Assembly (NCBI GenBank): GCA_022786605.1
Contig: JALFWW010000017.1
Span: forward strand, 1 to 64,000
From: Clostridia bacterium
Lineage (GTDB): Bacteria > Bacillota > Clostridia > Lachnospirales > Anaerotignaceae
Length of the DNA: 64,000 nt
Direction: 5' to 3'
How positions within the stretch are numbered: position 1 is the first letter of the stretch; each line of letters begins with the position of its first letter. Positions 61,735 to 64,000 of the stretch are shown here, piece by piece. The notes beneath the pieces are model-generated. The model saw nothing but the letters and a program-made list of their open reading frames with translations. It searched no databases and was not told the DNA's origin. A program made the translations under genes and the position numbers.

Positions 61735-61946
61735 CGTAAAACATCCTTTTCTTTAATTTCGTTTGTTTTTTTAGAAATGGAAAAGGGAATCTTTGTAATC
61801 TGTTGAAAAAGTTCATGAAAGACATCTTGTCTGCAAATTTCAGAACTGTGAATCACAGGCAGGAAAATAAAACTGCCTTTTCGTAAATCACAAAGATTCT
61901 TACATAACAATGGTCAAATAGACATCTCCTTTTTATTTTTTTTATT

Positions 61947-61970
61947 AAAAAAGAATGGTATTCTTTTTTG
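61947..61970 (-). terminator. Terminator of the P1 peptidase gene
   Basis: A 10-bp A/T-rich stem (61947-61956 with 61960-61969) with a 3-base loop lies just after the peptidase stop on the minus strand. The 212 bases further left (61735-61946) hold a GGCAG/CTGCC hairpin and a GAATCTTTGT/ACAAAGATTC inverted repeat but no gene. Confidence 0.6.
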
Positions 61971-61976
61971 TTGAAT

Positions 61977-62909
61977 TTATAAATTTATATTTGCCATTTT
62001 CACAGCTCGCAATACAGCCTGTTCTGTGACTTTTGCAGCCAAAATCCCCACAACATCAACGGGAGCGGTGGGCAGTTCCAGTTCTTCTGTGGACATACAG
62101 AACAGGGTATCTCCATCCAGGGTGGTATGAATGGGTCGGATGCACCGCGCCAGACCATCATGCGCCATACCGGCAACTTTTGCAGCCTGGGCTTTTGTCA
62201 GTTTCACATTGGTGGCGATGATGCCAATGGTGGTGTTTTTGCCGCCAAAGGAAAGGGAAGATGCGGCTTTGATGACGCCTTCTTCCGTATTGGCGAAGGT
62301 ACCATCAGGATTTTTGGTGCCGGCAATGATCTTGCCGTTTTCCCAGACATCCCCAAAAGCGTTCACTGCAATGAGAGCGGCAACGGTGATGCCGTTTTCT
62401 GTGGTTTCAGCCCAAGAACCAATGCCGCTGTTGCAGCAGTGTTCCACGCCATTCAGTTTCCCTACCGTTGCGCCGCAGCCTGCACCGTAATCCCCTTCCA
62501 TGAGGATTTCATCGGAAGCAGCTTCACAGGCAGCTCTGCCCATGGCTTTGTCAGGACGCACAAAAGCATCCCCATAACCCAGATCAAAAAGAACGGCAGA
62601 GGGAACGATGGGAACTTTTGTGACACCTACATCAAAGCCGATGCCTTTTTCTTCCAGATAATCCATAACGCCGCTGGCAGCTTCCAGACCAAAAGCGGAA
62701 CCGCCGGACAGAACAACAGCCTGAACTTTTTCCATGGCATTGATGGGGTTCAGCAGGTCTGTTTCTCTGGTGCCGGGAGCGGCACCGCGGACATCTACGC
62801 CGCAGACAGCGCCTTTTTCCGCAATGACAACCGTGACCCCTGTTTTGGCTTCTGTATTTTGTGCCTGACCGACTTTCAGGCCTTTGATATCTAAAATATT
62901 ATGTTTCAT
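61977..62909 (-). CDS. P1 (S58) family peptidase, DmpA-like
   Basis: This 310-residue N-terminal-nucleophile hydrolase is related to the aminopeptidase DmpA and the beta-peptidyl aminopeptidases. The family sequences are visible: LKVGQAQN...TGVTVVIAEKGAVCGVDVRGAAPGTRET, LSGGSAFGL, DYGAGCGATVGKL and GGKNTTIGIIATNVKL. In this family the precursor cleaves itself before the Ser/Thr of the last motif, and that residue then serves as nucleophile; here it would be the first or second Thr of NTTIG. The ribosome site is CAGGAGG. Physiological substrates are unknown. Confidence 0.9.
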   Translation of the reverse strand: MKHNILDIKGLKVGQAQNTEAKTGVTVVIAEKGAVCGVDVRGAAPGTRETDLLNPINAMEKVQAVVLSGGSAFGLEAASGVMDYLEEKGIGFDVGVTKVPIVPSAVLFDLGYGDAFVRPDKAMGRAACEAASDEILMEGDYGAGCGATVGKLNGVEHCCNSGIGSWAETTENGITVAALIAVNAFGDVWENGKIIAGTKNPDGTFANTEEGVIKAASSLSFGGKNTTIGIIATNVKLTKAQAAKVAGMAHDGLARCIRPIHTTLDGDTLFCMSTEELELPTAPVDVVGILAAKVTEQAVLRAVKMANINL

Positions 62910-63038
62910 ATTTGCCTCCTGAAGGTACGTTTTCTTTTATATTAACTGTATTGAAATGCCTTGTAAATATGGAAAAGCACCAAAGAATCTTGACCGCCAT
63001 AGAATGAAATTATCTTGGTATGTGCGGGAGGAGAAACA

Positions 63039-64000
63039 ATGGGATATTATCGGGTGACGGGCGGCGGAACCATTGGTGGGGAATACACAGTCAGAGGCAG
63101 TAAAAACGCGGTGCTGCCCATACTTGCGGCAACCATACTTGCGGCGGATGAAGTGGTGCTGGAAAATGTGCCCCATATAACGGATGTGTTTGTTTCTCTG
63201 GAGATTTTGGAGGAACTGGGCTGCAAGACGAAATTGGAGGACAGGACACTGACCATTGACAGCCGGAACATTGAAAACACGGAGATCAGCGAGGAAATGG
63301 TGGGGAAAATGCGTTCTTCCATACTGTATCTGGGGGCGCTGCTTGGACGGATGAAAAAAGCCTCTCTGGGACATCCCGGCGGATGTGTCATCGGACGGCG
63401 TCCCATTGACCTGCATCTGCGGGCATTTGAGAAAATGGGTGTACGGATTCGGGAGGAAAATGAAATTTTCCATTGTGAGGCACCTTTGCTTTTGGGGTAT
63501 CATATTTATCTGGAATATCCCAGTGTGGGGGCTACGGAAAATATCCTGCTTCTTTCCGTGAAAGCCGAGGGTACAACGGTTATCCATAATGCGGCAAGAG
63601 AACCGGAAATCGTGGCTCTGGCTCGATTCCTCCGGGCATGCGGTGCGGAAATCTACGGAGAAGGAACACCTACCATCATGGTGGAAGGGGTGCGGAAACT
63701 CCATGGAGCGGTGTTCGAGGTGCCTTTTGACCGCATCGAAGCGGGGACATTTCTTTGTGCTGCTGCCATGACGGGTGGAAAGCTGTATCTGCATGGAGCG
63801 GAAAAACAATACATGGAACAGACGCTGGAAGTGCTGGAAAAGGCTGGCTGTGGACTGCGGTATGAGGAAGATGCCGTCTATTTGCAGGCACCAACCCGAC
63901 TTTTGTCGGATTTTACACTGGCAACGGGACCATATCCCGCATTCCCTACGGATATGCAGCCAATGGTCATGAGTCTATTGACATTGGCAAAAGGAACCTG
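63039..64000 (+). CDS. murA: UDP-N-acetylglucosamine 1-carboxyvinyltransferase (partial, runs off the window)
   Basis: MurA transfers enolpyruvate from PEP to UDP-GlcNAc, the first committed step of peptidoglycan synthesis. The open frame starts at ATG 63039 behind GGGAGGAG and is still open at base 64000, giving 320 codons of the usual 420 or so. Conserved points are GSKNAVLPILAA (K22 and N23), GHPGGCVIGRRPIDLHLRAFEKMG with the fosfomycin-target Cys (C116), and a late FPTDMQPM with the catalytic Asp. The remainder lies to the right of the window. Confidence 0.93.
   Translation, partial: MGYYRVTGGGTIGGEYTVRGSKNAVLPILAATILAADEVVLENVPHITDVFVSLEILEELGCKTKLEDRTLTIDSRNIENTEISEEMVGKMRSSILYLGALLGRMKKASLGHPGGCVIGRRPIDLHLRAFEKMGVRIREENEIFHCEAPLLLGYHIYLEYPSVGATENILLLSVKAEGTTVIHNAAREPEIVALARFLRACGAEIYGEGTPTIMVEGVRKLHGAVFEVPFDRIEAGTFLCAAAMTGGKLYLHGAEKQYMEQTLEVLEKAGCGLRYEEDAVYLQAPTRLLSDFTLATGPYPAFPTDMQPMVMSLLTLAKGT

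Noticed and set aside
61735..61946. A possible fourth copy of the structured repeat (begins GGGAATCTTT)
   Set aside because: It lacks the TAAGAAAACA arms and the GACAGC link, and its internal inverted repeats differ. The match is limited to about 10 bases.
1..64000. Prophage, insertion sequence, CRISPR array or toxin-antitoxin locus
   Set aside because: I looked for integrase, transposase, regularly spaced short repeats and small paired genes on both strands and saw none. The only repeats are the tRNA duplication and the three structured elements.

Overview
The window is a 64 kb stretch of a low-to-moderate GC, spore-forming, anaerobic Firmicutes chromosome, most likely class Clostridia (Lachnospirales-like). 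The basis for this is an oxygen-sensitive class III ribonucleotide reductase (nrdD/nrdG), a YlmC/YmxH sporulation protein, a SpoVB-type flippase, an S-layer-homology surface protein, a short-form HisG with HisZ, a tandem glycine riboswitch, strong AGGAGG ribosome sites and compact operons. No phage, plasmid, insertion sequence or CRISPR array was seen.

Layout. 1-4.7 kb: prfC (minus), ridA, two near-identical tRNA-Pro(AGG) units each with its own promoter and terminator, and an ECF sigma/anti-sigma pair. 4.7-13.2 kb: one uninterrupted histidine operon hisZ-G-D-C-B-H-A-F-IE-K covering every step from PRPP to histidine. 13.3-17.5 kb: nrdD-nrdG (minus) behind tandem NrdR boxes, then ylmC, nrdR and a small unknown gene. 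17.5-22.3 kb: a tiny Cys/Asn-rich protein whose ribosome site lies in a long hairpin, an unknown 192-aa protein, and addA without addB. 22.4-26.1 kb: a 1230-aa S-layer-homology protein with a compositionally different centre. 26.5-31 kb: a two-component system and a CLC transporter. 31.3-33.6 kb: a polar amino acid ABC transporter. 34.3-37.7 kb: a SpoVB-like flippase and an APC amino acid permease under a tandem glycine riboswitch. 38.2-47.4 kb: a ten-gene Mrp/Mbh-like cation/proton antiporter operon with four separate antiporter-like subunits and no hydrogenase genes, followed by apbE. 49-54 kb: an orphan ABC permease/ATPase pair, an isochorismatase-like hydrolase, a metallophosphoesterase, a cupin and a radical SAM protein. 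54.4-59.9 kb: a PHP phosphatase, the TrpR-like regulator yerC, pcrA and ligA. 60-64 kb: a LysR regulator, a methyltransferase, a P1 peptidase and the 5' part of murA, which runs off the window.

How the parts connect. A 14-base sequence is shared, in opposite orientations, by the hisZ promoter (4858-4871) and the yerC promoter (55180-55193), suggesting that YerC (HisR-type) controls both the histidine operon and itself. NrdR, encoded at 16.7 kb, probably represses nrdDG through two boxes 31 bp apart. A previously unlabelled structured repeat of about 170 bp occurs three times (34.2, 48.9 and 52.3 kb), always between convergent genes and always in the same orientation. Its paired arms change together between copies, which indicates conserved secondary structure. 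These repeats, the four-module Mrp-like complex and the hairpin-controlled Cys-rich peptide are the items most worth following up. All calls come from reading the sequence; no database search was run.
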